Assembly: GCA_903824185.1 (NCBI GenBank)
Contig: CAIJVU010000014.1
Coordinates: 1-64,000, forward strand
From: an uncultured Hyphomicrobiales bacterium
Lineage (GTDB): Bacteria > Pseudomonadota > Alphaproteobacteria > Rhizobiales > Beijerinckiaceae
DNA length: 64,000 nucleotides
Direction: 5' to 3'
Under the pieces are notes generated by a model. The model was not told the origin of the DNA, did not search any database, and saw nothing but the letters and a program-made list of their open reading frames with translations. This document shows, one piece after another, positions 29,239-39,025 of the stretch. A program made the translations under genes and the position numbers. Positions within the stretch are counted from its first letter, which is position 1. Each line of letters opens with the position of its first letter.

Positions 29239-30312
29239 TTATTTCTTCGCTTCAATCCGCCGCTTGGCCTCTTCGACAAAACTCGTATCCATATATTTGG
29301 GCTCGACCTGAATAATGGCAGGCACCAATCCGGCCTCTTTGATCACGGTGAGCGTGTCTTGCAAGGTTCGCCCATTCGGCACCAGAAACGGATCGCGATA
29401 GGCATCGGCCTTGGTGAAGAGATAAGACAGCCGTTCAGGCGGTTGTTTGATATAGGCACCAATCAGTTGCAAAGCCTCGTTGCGATTGGCCGGATCCATG
29501 AACCAGCGCATGGCGCGCACATGGTCTTCAAAAAAATCATTCAGTTTCGAGCGATTTTTGTCCACAAAATCGGCCCGTCCGGCCAGAAACAAATATTGCG
29601 AAGCGCTCAATGCGTCTTTGGCCCGAAACAAGACATCATATTTGCCGGTCGACAGTATTTGATCTGTCAAAGGCATCAAGACCGGGCCAATATCGATTTT
29701 GCCCTCTTCCAGCAAAGTCGCCATGGACACATCATTGGTTTCAACCAGCGTATAATCGCGCTTGGCCACCAAGCCGTTTTTGGTCAGCATGATGCGCAAA
29801 GCGGTTTCCAGTGTCGAGCCGCTGGGGGCAGCCCCGATTCGCTTGCCTTTCAAATCGGCAATGCTCTGGATGCGTGAATCCTTGCGCACCAAAAAGGCTT
29901 CGGAATATTGATCCCCCACCCCGTCCTGCACATTATCGGCCAGCACTTTGATATCTTGCCGCGCATTCAAAACCGCTTCATTCAAAACAAAGGGGGAAAG
30001 CACGGCCAGATCAACCTCTTCCGCCGCCAAAGCAATGATATTGGCGGAGGCCGCGCGGACCTTGACGGGTTCGACCACATAGCTGCGCCCGTAATATTTC
30101 AAAAGCTCCGGCTTGCTATAGAGCACCGGGATCATCTGCGCGGGCATGCTGGACCAGCCGATGCGGATTTTCAACGGCTCGGCCAGCGCTTGATTAGCGC
30201 CTGCATCAAGTGATGTGAGCGCACACAAGGCCACCCAGAAAACCAACCACAAACCACGCATGGATAAAACTCTCACGGACACAGGCCTTGTGTGAAAAAG
30301 GATCCGTTTCAT
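29239..30312 (-). CDS. Periplasmic substrate-binding protein (NMT1/SsuA/TauA-like)
   Basis: A 357-residue exported binding protein. After a basic N-terminus and hydrophobic segment (LWLVFWVALCALTSL) the mature part begins near PLKIRIGWSSMPAQMIP, a typical start of nitrate/sulfonate/taurine-type binding proteins. ADLKGKRIGAAPSGSTLETALRIML is the conserved hinge region. No permease or ATPase genes are adjacent. Its ATG overlaps the stop of the DapA-like gene by 4 nt (ATGA), so the two are translationally coupled. The ligand is unknown. Confidence 0.85.
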   Translation of the reverse strand: MKRILFHTRPVSVRVLSMRGLWLVFWVALCALTSLDAGANQALAEPLKIRIGWSSMPAQMIPVLYSKPELLKYYGRSYVVEPVKVRAASANIIALAAEEVDLAVLSPFVLNEAVLNARQDIKVLADNVQDGVGDQYSEAFLVRKDSRIQSIADLKGKRIGAAPSGSTLETALRIMLTKNGLVAKRDYTLVETNDVSMATLLEEGKIDIGPVLMPLTDQILSTGKYDVLFRAKDALSASQYLFLAGRADFVDKNRSKLNDFFEDHVRAMRWFMDPANRNEALQLIGAYIKQPPERLSYLFTKADAYRDPFLVPNGRTLQDTLTVIKEAGLVPAIIQVEPKYMDTSFVEEAKRRIEAKK

Positions 30313-31235
30313 CGACCCCAATGCAGCACCAGCGGATTAACCTCTTTGGCCAATTCCAGCAAGCCGGCACGCGTTTGCGGATGCAGCGCCTCAAGGGGAT
30401 GACGAACGGTTTCATGCTTGATTACGCCGCCTTCCGCCATCATGGCTTTGGTGGCGCGAAGCCCGCATTGACGGTTTTCATAATTGATCAATGGCAAAAT
30501 CCGCGCATAGAGTTTGGCGGCCTCCTCGCGCCGCCCCTCAAGATGGGCGATCACCACTGGGCGGATCAAATCAGGCAACAGTGCGCTGGCCATGGTGCCC
30601 GTGGCACCTGCATCAAGATCGGCCATCAAAGTGATGGATTCCTCCCCGTCAAAGGGACCGGCGATCAACGCCCCACCGGCTGAAATCAAGGCGCGCAATT
30701 TGGCGGCTGTCTGCGGCACCTCGATTTTAAAATAGCGCACCAAAGGCACCTCCTGCGCCAACCTCACCATGAAGGGCACGCTCAACGCCACACCGCTCAA
30801 AGGCGCATCCTGCACCATGATCGGCAATGAAGAGGCTTCGGCCACCGCACGGAAATGTTCGACCATGCCGTTTTCATCGGCCCGCAAACCGGTGCCGTGA
30901 TAAGGCGGCATCAACATCAGCATAGCCGCGCCGGCCTGTGCGGCCTTGCGCGCGCGTTCGCTGGCAATACGGGTGGAAAAATGACTGGTGGTTGCAATCA
31001 CAGGCACCCGTCCCGCCACATGCGTCAGACACAGATCCGTCAACACATCCCGCTCGTGATCGGTCAGCAAAAACTGTTCAGAATAATTGGCGAGAATACA
31101 AATCGCATCCACGCCCTGATCGATCATGCAATCCAGCACACGCCGCATGCCCTCCAGATCCAGATCGCCATTGGCGAGAAAAGGCGTGGGAGCAATCGGG
31201 AAAATACCTTTTGAAAGAAGCGGAACCGACGACAT
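30309..31235 (-). CDS. Dihydrodipicolinate synthase/N-acetylneuraminate lyase superfamily protein
   Basis: A 308-residue TIM barrel of the DapA/NanA family. The Schiff-base lysine is probably in RYFKIEVPQT near residue 167. The usual GGTTGE pocket reads ILANYSEQF here, and the catalytic Tyr of the YNxP element is replaced (VQDAPLSG). It is therefore unlikely to be the lysine-biosynthesis enzyme; a lyase or aldolase acting on another 2-oxo acid is possible. It is coupled to the downstream substrate-binding protein, which suggests that the imported compound is its substrate. Confidence 0.82.
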   Translation of the reverse strand: MSSVPLLSKGIFPIAPTPFLANGDLDLEGMRRVLDCMIDQGVDAICILANYSEQFLLTDHERDVLTDLCLTHVAGRVPVIATTSHFSTRIASERARKAAQAGAAMLMLMPPYHGTGLRADENGMVEHFRAVAEASSLPIMVQDAPLSGVALSVPFMVRLAQEVPLVRYFKIEVPQTAAKLRALISAGGALIAGPFDGEESITLMADLDAGATGTMASALLPDLIRPVVIAHLEGRREEAAKLYARILPLINYENRQCGLRATKAMMAEGGVIKHETVRHPLEALHPQTRAGLLELAKEVNPLVLHWGR

Positions 31236-31352
31236 GAATTTCCTACCCTGCGTGATTTTATGAGAATTTCATTGTTAAAAGCCGCGTCAATCTATTGCAT
31301 TGGTTCGAAGACGCAAGACACCCCTGTTGCAAATCCCATCGCCTGCGCGTTT

Positions 31353-32621
31353 TCAGGATTCCGTGCGCGCAAAAACAGGACGGCAGGCCACAAAAATCAA
31401 GACAAGGCCCAGCGCGATACAGGGCACCATCGCCCAATAGGCCCCCACCCCGAATTGACTGACCAAGGGACCAGCCGCCAGCATGGTCAGCGCATAAAAA
31501 AGCCCGTTTGAGGCCGACATCAGGCCTTGCGCCCGCGCCCGCCGCTCAAAGGGCGCCAAATGCGTGACCATGGCCAGAGCCCCCAGATGAAACAGTCCAT
31601 AGCTCAAGGCATGCAGCAGTTGTGACAGGGCCACCCAGACCAGCGTCCCGACCACGGCCATCATCGACCAGCGCAGCATCCCCGCCACTGCCCCCAAAAC
31701 CATAAACAGCAAAGCCCGTTTGGGCGAAGACGCCCCGCCGATCTTGATGAAAATATAAACCTCGGCGATGACGGAGGAGGCTGTCAGCCAACCGACATCA
31801 CTCGCTGCAAAGCCCTGTTCAAGCCACAAAACCGGACCAAAGCCGTTGAGCACCGCATAAGAGGCATTGATGGCCGCCAATCCCAGCAACAACACATAGA
31901 GGCGGCGCGGCAAAGGCTTGACGACGCGCCTCTGTGTTATGGTCACCCGACCGGGCAAGGTCAGACCCGCTTGCATGAACAGGCCGAACAGGGCCGTCAA
32001 ACCGCATAAAAAGGCCAGCACATAGGGCACGTTTTGACCCGAGGTCGCGGCAATGAAAAAGCCGCCCCCCATATTGGCCGCCATGAAACTCAAGGAGCCC
32101 CAGACGCGCAACCGGCCATACCGCAACTGTGCATGGGCCCGAATGGCATCAAGCGTCATCACCTCACACAAAGGCAACATGGCCAGCATCAAAGTGGTCG
32201 AGAGACTGACCATCACCACAACCGCACTGAAACTCTGCATCTGCGACAAAGTGAGCCAGCCCGCACAGGCAAGAACACCAAACACCACCAGCAAATGGCG
32301 CGGCGCGATATGCCGGTCGGCCAGTCCCGACAAACTCGGGGAGGAGATCACGCGCAAAATGGTCGGCATGGCCATCACAAGGCCGATGGCCTCGGCATCC
32401 AGATGCTGCCCCGACAACCACAGCGGAAAAAACGGCTGGTAAAAACCAAGCGGGAAAAACACAAGCGCCGACAACCCCGACAATTCGAACACCAAGCGCC
32501 GCCCCATAGGCAGACCCTCGGGCTTTGCGGCCTCGGACTTTGAAGCCTCGGGCTTGGGGGATGCGGGCTGAAGCCCGCTTGGCTGATCGGCTGGATCGGG
32601 AGATGCGCTTTGTGTCTTCAT
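31353..32621 (-). CDS. MFS transporter, LacY/HcaT-like
   Basis: A 12-helix permease of about 422 residues. The cytoplasmic N-terminus is Pro/Ser/Lys/Glu-rich (about 1-38). LSGLSALVFFPLGFYQPFFPLWLSG is the first helix region, matching the HcaT/LacY-like (3-phenylpropionate/nucleoside) branch, and LSGLADRHIAPRH is the loop 2-3 signature region. The ATG at 32621 is preferred; an upstream start at 32750 adds 43 non-conserved residues. The substrate is unknown. It is divergent from rlpA. Confidence 0.83.
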   Translation of the reverse strand: MKTQSASPDPADQPSGLQPASPKPEASKSEAAKPEGLPMGRRLVFELSGLSALVFFPLGFYQPFFPLWLSGQHLDAEAIGLVMAMPTILRVISSPSLSGLADRHIAPRHLLVVFGVLACAGWLTLSQMQSFSAVVVMVSLSTTLMLAMLPLCEVMTLDAIRAHAQLRYGRLRVWGSLSFMAANMGGGFFIAATSGQNVPYVLAFLCGLTALFGLFMQAGLTLPGRVTITQRRVVKPLPRRLYVLLLGLAAINASYAVLNGFGPVLWLEQGFAASDVGWLTASSVIAEVYIFIKIGGASSPKRALLFMVLGAVAGMLRWSMMAVVGTLVWVALSQLLHALSYGLFHLGALAMVTHLAPFERRARAQGLMSASNGLFYALTMLAAGPLVSQFGVGAYWAMVPCIALGLVLIFVACRPVFARTES

Positions 32622-32789
32622 ATCCCCGGATGTCTCACGCCAGACCCCTGTTTTACAAGGGTTTTTTTCATATTTACCTTTCAGCAAGATTCTCGCGCCA
32701 TAAAGAAGGCTTGATGATATACTCGCCCGGTCAAGAAAGCCGTGCTTCATGGCCCGTTCCCGCCAAGAACGGCTGCAATCTGGAAGGAT

Positions 32790-34010
32790 ATGGGCTTGTC
32801 CTGTAACAGATCAGACATTCGATCGCTCCCCGTGCGGACACAAGCGGCACGGCCGCTTGCCGTGATGGGCCGCCTTTTGGGCGTGAGCCTCTTGGCCCTG
32901 ACCCTTGCCAATTGCGCGACCCCGCCTGAAAAAGGCAAAGGCGGCAATAAATACGGCGTCAAAGCCAGCCCCAAAGTGATCCAAGATGGCGAGCCCGTGC
33001 CCAAAGGCGGCGGCTATGACATGGTGGGCAAGCCCTATACGGTGGCCGGCAAGCTCTATGTCCCCAAGGAAATCAAAGGCTATTCGGCAACCGGCACCGC
33101 CTCTTGGTACGGTCCGCAATTTCATGGCCGCTTGACGGCGAATGGCGAAGTGTTTGACCGCGAATCTGTGTCGATCGCCCATCCCACCATGCCGCTCCCC
33201 AGCTATGTGCGCGTGACCAATACCTTGAACGGTCGCTCGATTATCGCCCGCGCCAATGATCGCGGCCCCTATCATGATGACCGCTTGGTGGATGTGTCCG
33301 AACAAGTCGCAACGAGCCTCGGTTTCAAACATCTCGGTACCGCCCGCGTAAAAGTCGATTATCTCGGCCGCGCGCCGATGGAGGGCGATGATGACGCCAT
33401 GTTGCTCGCGACCCTGAGCGACAATTGGCGTCCTGCGCAGCTTGGCCGCGCCTTCCCGCAAAAAACCCAAGTCGCCAGCACGACCGCTTTTGCCCCGCAA
33501 ACGCCGCCTGTGTCCGCAACCAACCCGCAAGCCGCCAAACCGGCAGTGGCCGCTGTGGCACTGCCGTCGCGCACGCCCGCAGCCCCCGCCAAAGGCACGC
33601 CGGTCAAAATTCTACCCGGTCAGAAAACCGCACCCGCGCATTTCATCACGCAAAGCCCAAGCAAGCCCATGCTTGGAAAAGCAGTGGCTGGAAAAACAGT
33701 GGCCGGAAAGCCCGTCAACACGGCGGCGGCCAAGCCTGTCGTCGGCAAAGGCGTGCAAGCTGGAAAACCCATGCTCTCCGCTTATGCGGTTCCTGCCAAA
33801 TCAGTGCCTGCTGCCAAAACCGCTGTGATAAAATCGGTGACACCGCAGGCCAAGGCACCGGCTGGCAAAGCGGTTGTGGCGCAAGTGCAGGCGCACAAGC
33901 CGCAAGCGCTCAAATCCGCCCCGATCAAAACCCAAGCTGGCAAGCCCACTGGCAAAACGCCTGACAAGGCCAAGGGCAAGGCGGATCCGCACAAGCCGCA
34001 GACCGCTTAA
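32790..34010 (+). CDS. rlpA: RlpA-family lytic transglycosylase-like lipoprotein
   Basis: An envelope protein of the septal RlpA family. A lipobox LTLANC lies near residue 41 from the ATG at 32790; an internal ATG at 32865 would give a shorter signal. The double-psi beta-barrel domain has GTASWYGPQFHGRLTANGE, SIAHPTMPLPSYVRVTN, ANDRGPYHDDRLVDVSEQVA, with the conserved Asp and His. The C-terminal ~180 residues are Lys/Ala/Pro-rich low-complexity sequence in place of the SPOR domain that many RlpA proteins carry. The start is not certain. Confidence 0.85.
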   Translation: MGLSCNRSDIRSLPVRTQAARPLAVMGRLLGVSLLALTLANCATPPEKGKGGNKYGVKASPKVIQDGEPVPKGGGYDMVGKPYTVAGKLYVPKEIKGYSATGTASWYGPQFHGRLTANGEVFDRESVSIAHPTMPLPSYVRVTNTLNGRSIIARANDRGPYHDDRLVDVSEQVATSLGFKHLGTARVKVDYLGRAPMEGDDDAMLLATLSDNWRPAQLGRAFPQKTQVASTTAFAPQTPPVSATNPQAAKPAVAAVALPSRTPAAPAKGTPVKILPGQKTAPAHFITQSPSKPMLGKAVAGKTVAGKPVNTAAAKPVVGKGVQAGKPMLSAYAVPAKSVPAAKTAVIKSVTPQAKAPAGKAVVAQVQAHKPQALKSAPIKTQAGKPTGKTPDKAKGKADPHKPQTA

Positions 34011-34012
34011 AA

Positions 34013-34783
34013 TTAAAGCTGGCTGGCCCGGCTTGACGCCCAGACATTGCCGAGATGCACAAAGGTGACCCCTTGCGATTGCAGGCTGGCCAATCCGTTG
34101 ACGAGGCCTTTGCCGCAAGGGCGTTCGGGATGGTTGAGATGGGCTAAAATCACATCGCCGTTTTGCGCCCGCTCCACCCTTTGCGTCACAGCCCCTGCCG
34201 ACAGACTGGCGCCCGCATCGCCATTCAAAGAATAACCGGCCACCGCATAGCCCATCCCAGCAATCAGCGGCACGGCAGGCGCGCTGTAAAGGGCCGTTGC
34301 GCCGCGAAACCACTGCGGTTTTTTGCCAAAGACCGAAAGGATCGCCCGCTCACCCGACAAGACCTCGTTTTGCACCGCTTCCGGACTGCCCGCCGCCTTG
34401 ACGCCGAAAGGGGCGGAACGCCCCCAAATGGCGGCCAGATGGCGGCCGCCGTGATTGCCGATCTCAAACAAATCCAGATGGTCTTTGATCCGCGCAATGG
34501 CTTGCGGATTGCGCTCAAGCCATAGACCGGTCACAAACAAAGTGGCCGCAATCCGCCTTGCGATCAGAGCGTCAAGCAGCGTGAAATCCGTATGCCCCGA
34601 ACAAGCATCTAGAGTGAGGGCTACCCGAGGGCGCGCGCCTTCCCCCACTTTGTCTATCTGCAAGCGCGGTTCCACCAGCGCTTCGCTGGCGCGAACGGTC
34701 TCATCACCCATGAGCACAGAGGCCGCTGCACCGGCCAGAACATGGCGGCGGGTGAGAGGCAGATGATCACAGGCAGCACACAT
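34013..34783 (-). CDS. Polysaccharide deacetylase family protein
   Basis: A NodB-type carbohydrate esterase fold with 256 residues from the ATG at 34783. LTRRHVLAGAAASVL near the start resembles a twin-arginine export signal. Motif 1 is ALTLDACSGHTD (catalytic Asp), motif 2 IGNHGGRHLAAIWG (metal His pair of H-x3-H type), motif 3 WFRGATALYSA (Arg), and the C-terminal VILAHLNHPERPCG carries the last His. The LTLDAC form with Cys is seen in a subfamily of these enzymes. The substrate is probably a cell-wall or exopolysaccharide glycan. It ends 3 nt from the convergent rlpA. Confidence 0.82.
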   Translation of the reverse strand: MCAACDHLPLTRRHVLAGAAASVLMGDETVRASEALVEPRLQIDKVGEGARPRVALTLDACSGHTDFTLLDALIARRIAATLFVTGLWLERNPQAIARIKDHLDLFEIGNHGGRHLAAIWGRSAPFGVKAAGSPEAVQNEVLSGERAILSVFGKKPQWFRGATALYSAPAVPLIAGMGYAVAGYSLNGDAGASLSAGAVTQRVERAQNGDVILAHLNHPERPCGKGLVNGLASLQSQGVTFVHLGNVWASSRASQL

Positions 34784-34806
34784 CAGAGCGAAACCATCAA
34801 CAGGTT

Positions 34807-35304
34807 TTAAGAACAATTCCAGCGCTTGAACTGCTGGCCGCGTCCATCCATCCACGTATCCATCTGGCAGCGCGGGGCGGGCTGCACCCAATATTGACCG
34901 CGTAAAATGATGCGGCTGCGCTCCCAGCCCGGAATGATCGGCTCTGCCCAAACGGGTTCGTTTTGCGGCTGGCCTTGCGGCACCACCAAAACACCGCCCT
35001 GCATAGGCTGGCTATTGTCGATGATGATCGTGTTGCCCTGCCCGCGCTGCTGCGACAACCACTCCTCACGCTGGCGCCGCTCCTCCTGCTGGCGGCGATA
35101 AAGCTCCTCCTCGCGCTGCTGGTTGAGCGCGCGTTGCTCGATCTCGCGGCTGCGCTGCTGGATGTCGCGCTGCATCTCTTTGATGTCATTGTTGAGCTGA
35201 TCATTGCGCTGGGGCTGTGTTTGCGCGCCAAGCTCTGCGGACAGAGCCGCATAAAGACACAACGCAATAACAACCAAACCAACCTTGTTCAAAACGCCAC
35301 GCAT
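34807..35304 (-). CDS. Secreted Gln/Arg-rich coiled-coil protein of unknown function
   Basis: Starting at the ATG at 35304 (AAAGG nine bases upstream) the protein has 165 residues. A signal segment VGLVVIALCLYAALSA is followed by a highly charged helix (about 30-90) with repeated QQREEE and RRQ patterns. The C-terminal part has a Gln/Pro-rich linker and ends with two cysteines (PRCQMDTW and RWNCS) that could form a disulfide. No family is recognised. It lies 23 bp upstream of the deacetylase in the same direction. Confidence 0.65.
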   Translation of the reverse strand: MRGVLNKVGLVVIALCLYAALSAELGAQTQPQRNDQLNNDIKEMQRDIQQRSREIEQRALNQQREEELYRRQQEERRQREEWLSQQRGQGNTIIIDNSQPMQGGVLVVPQGQPQNEPVWAEPIIPGWERSRIILRGQYWVQPAPRCQMDTWMDGRGQQFKRWNCS

Positions 35305-35342
35305 ACGCTGCATCCTTTGATCACCCCTGAAGCCCGAGGCCG

Positions 35343-35573
35343 TTAAAAATCCGTCGCAATGCCCTTGCTTTCCCAATCCCCGTAGCGAATGGCCTCCGGC
35401 CCCTCGCGTCCGTTGACTTCCGCCACCGGCTTGGCCGCCTTGGCCTGCGCGTCATAATGGGCGCGGCGGGCCTCTGCTTCCGCCAAAGCGCGTTTGGCCT
35501 CAGGAGACAGCTTTTTCTCTTGGTCAGGGATGACCTGCGCGTCTTGCGATGAACCGTCCTGTGTGTCTGACAT
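35343..35573 (-). CDS. DUF1674 family protein (succinate dehydrogenase assembly factor 4-like)
   Basis: A 76-residue protein. The C-terminal EVNGREGPEAIRYGDWESKGIATDF is the invariant DUF1674 signature (the G-PEAtRYGDWE form), shared with mitochondrial SdhAF4, which helps flavinylated SdhA mature. The N-terminal part is a charged helix. GGAG six bases before the ATG at 35573 supports this start; the longer form overlaps the divergent rsmB upstream region. Pairing with rsmB is common in alphaproteobacteria. Confidence 0.9.
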   Translation of the reverse strand: MSDTQDGSSQDAQVIPDQEKKLSPEAKRALAEAEARRAHYDAQAKAAKPVAEVNGREGPEAIRYGDWESKGIATDF

Positions 35574-35725
35574 GACTTGCTCCAAACTCCGACAGCGAAG
35601 CGGCAGACTTGCCATTCCCGCTTGCCAGAGCGATAGAACACTCTACACAAAACTGCCAGACCCGTTCTGCACCCACTCTACCCGAAATCACGGCTTTCAT
35701 CGCGTTTTTCTGCTTCAGGATCCAA

Positions 35726-37102
35726 ATGTCAGACCTTCCGCCCCATGCCGACGACCCGACGCCCAAAACCGCAAAGCCCGTCCGGCGCAATGACCCCCAT
35801 GCCCCCGGCCTTGCGGCGCGGCGTGTCGCAGCGCTTGTGCTGATCGATGTCCTGACCCGTCACCTGCCGCTTGATGAAACGCTCGACAAACATATCGGCG
35901 AGGCCAATATTCCACCCCGCGATGCCGGTTTGGTCCGCGCCATGGCGACCGCGAGCATCAGGCATCTCGGCCAGTTGCGCCATGCGGTGCGCAGCCGTTT
36001 GAGCGGCGACAGCCTGCCTGCCAAAGTTCCGGAGCTCGAACCCCTGCTGCTGGTGGGCGCTGCGCAATTATTGCATCTGGATGTGCCCGATCATGCGGCG
36101 GTGGATATGACCGTCCGCGCCGCGCGGGAAAACCAGCGCACTTTGCCCTATGCCAAGCTGATCAATGCGGTGTTGCGCCGGATTGCCCGCGAAAAAGACG
36201 AGGCGCTGTCTGAGCAATCTCCCTTCATCGATCTGCCGGACTGGCTGGCGCAACGCTGGGTCCGCCGCTATGGCCATGACACTGCAGCCCGCATCGCCAA
36301 GGCCTGCAACAGCGAGGCAGCGCTTGATCTGAGCGTCAAAGGCGATCCTGCTGTCATGGCCGAACTGCTTGAGGCCGATCTCCTGCCCAATGGCAGCCTT
36401 CGCCTCAAAGACCGCCGCCCCGTCAGCACGTTGCCCGGTTATGAAGAGGGCACCTTCTGGGTTCAGGATATGGCGGCAAGCCTGCCCGCCCGCCTGCTGC
36501 ATCCGCAAGCGGGGGAACGGATTGCCGATTTATGCGCCGCACCCGGCGGGAAAACCGCACAGCTCGCTCTTTCGGGCGCGGATGTGCTGGCCGTTGACCG
36601 CTCGCCCGCCCGCCTCAAACGGCTGGATGAGAATCTCAGCCGTTTGCATCTGAAAGCCGACACATGGGCCAGCGATGCCGCAACGCTCAAAACAGAGTCT
36701 TTTGATGCCATTTTGCTGGATGCGCCCTGCTCGGCCACGGGCACTTTGCGTCGCCATCCCGATGTCGCCTGGATCAAACAGGAAGCCGATATTTTCAAAC
36801 TCGCCCAATTGCAAAGCCGGTTGCTCGATCACGCGATGGGCTTGCTGAAACCCGACGGGCGTCTGATCTATTGCACCTGTTCGTTGGAAGCGGAGGAAGG
36901 CGAGGCGCAAATCGAGGCGCTGTTGCAACGCCAGCCCCGTGTCAAACGCGATCCGATCCGGCCCGAAGAACTGCCCGGCCTGACCCAAGCCATCACAGCG
37001 GCGGGGGATGTCCGCATCCTTCCGTTTATGGGATTTGAAGGCGAAAACGGGTTTTCGGGCGTAGATGGTTTCTTTATTGCGCGTTTAAGGGTAAGAAATT
37101 GA
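35726..37102 (+). CDS. rsmB: 16S rRNA (cytosine 967-C5) methyltransferase RsmB
   Basis: It methylates C967 of 16S rRNA using S-adenosylmethionine. The 458-residue protein has an N-terminal NusB-like RNA-binding domain (about 25-165), then the methyltransferase domain with DLCAAPGGKTAQLA (SAM motif I), LLDAPCSATGTLRRHPD (motif IV, with the release Cys) and LIYCTCSLEAEEGEAQ (motif VI, catalytic Cys). The ATG at 35726 follows CAGGATCC. The preceding in-frame ATG at 35609 overlaps the divergent DUF1674 gene and is not used. Confidence 0.95.
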   Translation: MSDLPPHADDPTPKTAKPVRRNDPHAPGLAARRVAALVLIDVLTRHLPLDETLDKHIGEANIPPRDAGLVRAMATASIRHLGQLRHAVRSRLSGDSLPAKVPELEPLLLVGAAQLLHLDVPDHAAVDMTVRAARENQRTLPYAKLINAVLRRIAREKDEALSEQSPFIDLPDWLAQRWVRRYGHDTAARIAKACNSEAALDLSVKGDPAVMAELLEADLLPNGSLRLKDRRPVSTLPGYEEGTFWVQDMAASLPARLLHPQAGERIADLCAAPGGKTAQLALSGADVLAVDRSPARLKRLDENLSRLHLKADTWASDAATLKTESFDAILLDAPCSATGTLRRHPDVAWIKQEADIFKLAQLQSRLLDHAMGLLKPDGRLIYCTCSLEAEEGEAQIEALLQRQPRVKRDPIRPEELPGLTQAITAAGDVRILPFMGFEGENGFSGVDGFFIARLRVRN

Positions 37103-37137
37103 GGAATTCCTGATCAGAATCAAAGTGATTCTGGGAT

Positions 37138-38880
37138 GTGCCGCATGACCCGCTTTGCCTGCAAGCGGAACCAGAGGACAAGAGATTGTTTGCAGCTGCC
37201 GCCACGATTGGCTGGAAAAGATGGGTCTATTCTTTCAAGGAGCGGGCCTACAGCCTCGGCCTGCGGGTCAGCGCCCCTTTTAATTTTCTGCGCGGTCGTC
37301 CGCGTCTGGGTCCGATTTCCCGCATTGTGATCGCGCCACAAGATCTGCGCACCAGTGATCCGACAGCGGCCAGCGATATTTATTCCGGCTATTTTTCTTT
37401 TGCGGGCAAGGCCCTGATCAGCGGCGGGCGCTCGCCTTTTGCCATTTTATCGGCCCCCCTACCGTGGACTGAGGAATTGATGGGGTTTGGCTGGTTGCGC
37501 CATTTGCGCGCCGCCGATTCGGCCCTGAGCCGCGCCAATGCCCGCGCTTTGGTGGATGACTGGATCAGCCTGTGCCATGCCCAAAAAGGCATTGCATGGG
37601 AAACAGGGGTCACGGCGCGACGGCTCATTTCATGGATCAGCCAATCCCCCTTTGTGCTGGAAGGGGCGGATCCCGATTTTTATCACCGCTTTACCCGCAG
37701 CCTGCGCAGGCAGGCGGATTATCTCAATGCCAGCCTGCATATGTGCCGTGCGCCCGAACGCCGCCTGCGGGCGCTGATTGCGCAATGCTATGTGGCGCTG
37801 GCCACCCAAGCCGCAGCCGATTATCTCGCCAAGGCCTCCGAACGGCTCGGCGCTGAAATTGACCGGCAGGTCTTGATGGATGGCGGGCATATCAGCCGCA
37901 ATCCCGCCATTTTGATCGAATTGCTAACAGATTTACTGCCCTTGCGGCAGGTCTATGCCTCCCAGAATGTGGCCCCGCCCCCTTCTTTGCTCAATGCAAT
38001 TGACCGGATGGGACCGATGCTGCGGCTGTTTCGGCATTCGGATGGGGCTTTGGCGCTGTTTAACGGCATGGGCTCAACCCCCACCGACCAGATTGCCACC
38101 CTCATTGCCTATCAAGATGCTCTGGCCAAGGCCATGGAAAATGCGGTGGTCTCGGGCTATCAGCGTCTGGCGTTCAAAAACACCACGCTGATTATGGATT
38201 GCGGATCAACCCCGCCCGAAGACTATTCGGCCCATGCGCATGCGGGATGCCTGTCTTTTGAATATGCGGATGCGTCGCAACGCGTCATCATCAATTGCGG
38301 CACGCCGCCCGCAGGCAATGACCTGTGGGAACAAAGCGCGCGCCTGACCTATGCCCATTCCACGCTTGAAATCGACGGGATAAGCATGGCCGCCGCCGCA
38401 AGCGGCTCCTTTGCATGGCCGCGCACCCCGCCTTTGCTGACCGGACCGCGGGTCATCGATTGCCAGAGGCAGGAGGAGGGTGGCACGATCACGGTCACCG
38501 CCCGCCATGACGGCTATGTGCTGGCTTTCGGGGTTGAGCATGAGCGCAGCCTGACCTTGCACGAAAACGGCTTGCTGAGAGGCCATGACAAGCTGATTTT
38601 TGCCCATGAAAGCCGTGCACGCAATGCAAATGACGATTTTGCCTTGCGCTTTCATCTGCATCCGACCCTGGAGGCGAGCCATAGCGGGAGCGTCCACGAA
38701 ATCAAAATCCGGGCGCAAAACGGGCGTATCTGGATCTTTACCTGCACCGACCTGCCGATTGATCTGGCGGAGAGCATCTCCTTTGCCACAGCGGATGGCG
38801 GACGGCGCAGCCAGCAACTCGTGATGTATGGCCGCTTCCGCACAACCGACCAGATCCGCTGGCAATTAGCGCCCCTTTAG
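37138..38880 (+). CDS. Heparinase II/III family protein
   Basis: A 580-residue protein with an alpha-helical toroid N-terminal part ([63 protein letters not shown]) and a beta-sandwich C-terminal heparinase II/III domain ([33 protein letters not shown]). The NPAILIELL and HAHAG elements are hallmarks of a widespread alphaproteobacterial form placed between rsmB and purH. No clear signal peptide is present; the role is likely cleavage of an acidic cell-surface polysaccharide, but the substrate is unknown. Confidence 0.88.
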   Translation: MPHDPLCLQAEPEDKRLFAAAATIGWKRWVYSFKERAYSLGLRVSAPFNFLRGRPRLGPISRIVIAPQDLRTSDPTAASDIYSGYFSFAGKALISGGRSPFAILSAPLPWTEELMGFGWLRHLRAADSALSRANARALVDDWISLCHAQKGIAWETGVTARRLISWISQSPFVLEGADPDFYHRFTRSLRRQADYLNASLHMCRAPERRLRALIAQCYVALATQAAADYLAKASERLGAEIDRQVLMDGGHISRNPAILIELLTDLLPLRQVYASQNVAPPPSLLNAIDRMGPMLRLFRHSDGALALFNGMGSTPTDQIATLIAYQDALAKAMENAVVSGYQRLAFKNTTLIMDCGSTPPEDYSAHAHAGCLSFEYADASQRVIINCGTPPAGNDLWEQSARLTYAHSTLEIDGISMAAAASGSFAWPRTPPLLTGPRVIDCQRQEEGGTITVTARHDGYVLAFGVEHERSLTLHENGLLRGHDKLIFAHESRARNANDDFALRFHLHPTLEASHSGSVHEIKIRAQNGRIWIFTCTDLPIDLAESISFATADGGRRSQQLVMYGRFRTTDQIRWQLAPL

Positions 38881-39025
38881 GCCTTTAGGCCTTTATCCCC
38901 AAATTCCCCTTAAGGCTGAGACGCCTCAGGACGGCTTTCTCTTTAACCCGCGCGTGGCGCATGCTATGCCGCAGCCGGTTGCTTTTGCTGTTTTCTGTTT
39001 CACACTCATTTGTCTGGACGTGCTC

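Noticed and set aside
38206-38865. Long antisense frame inside the heparinase gene, and similar long frames opposite purH, acsA, tkt and ftsH
   Set aside because: They lie fully inside well-identified genes, lack ribosome binding sites and show no recognisable motifs; they reflect codon bias of GC-rich genes.
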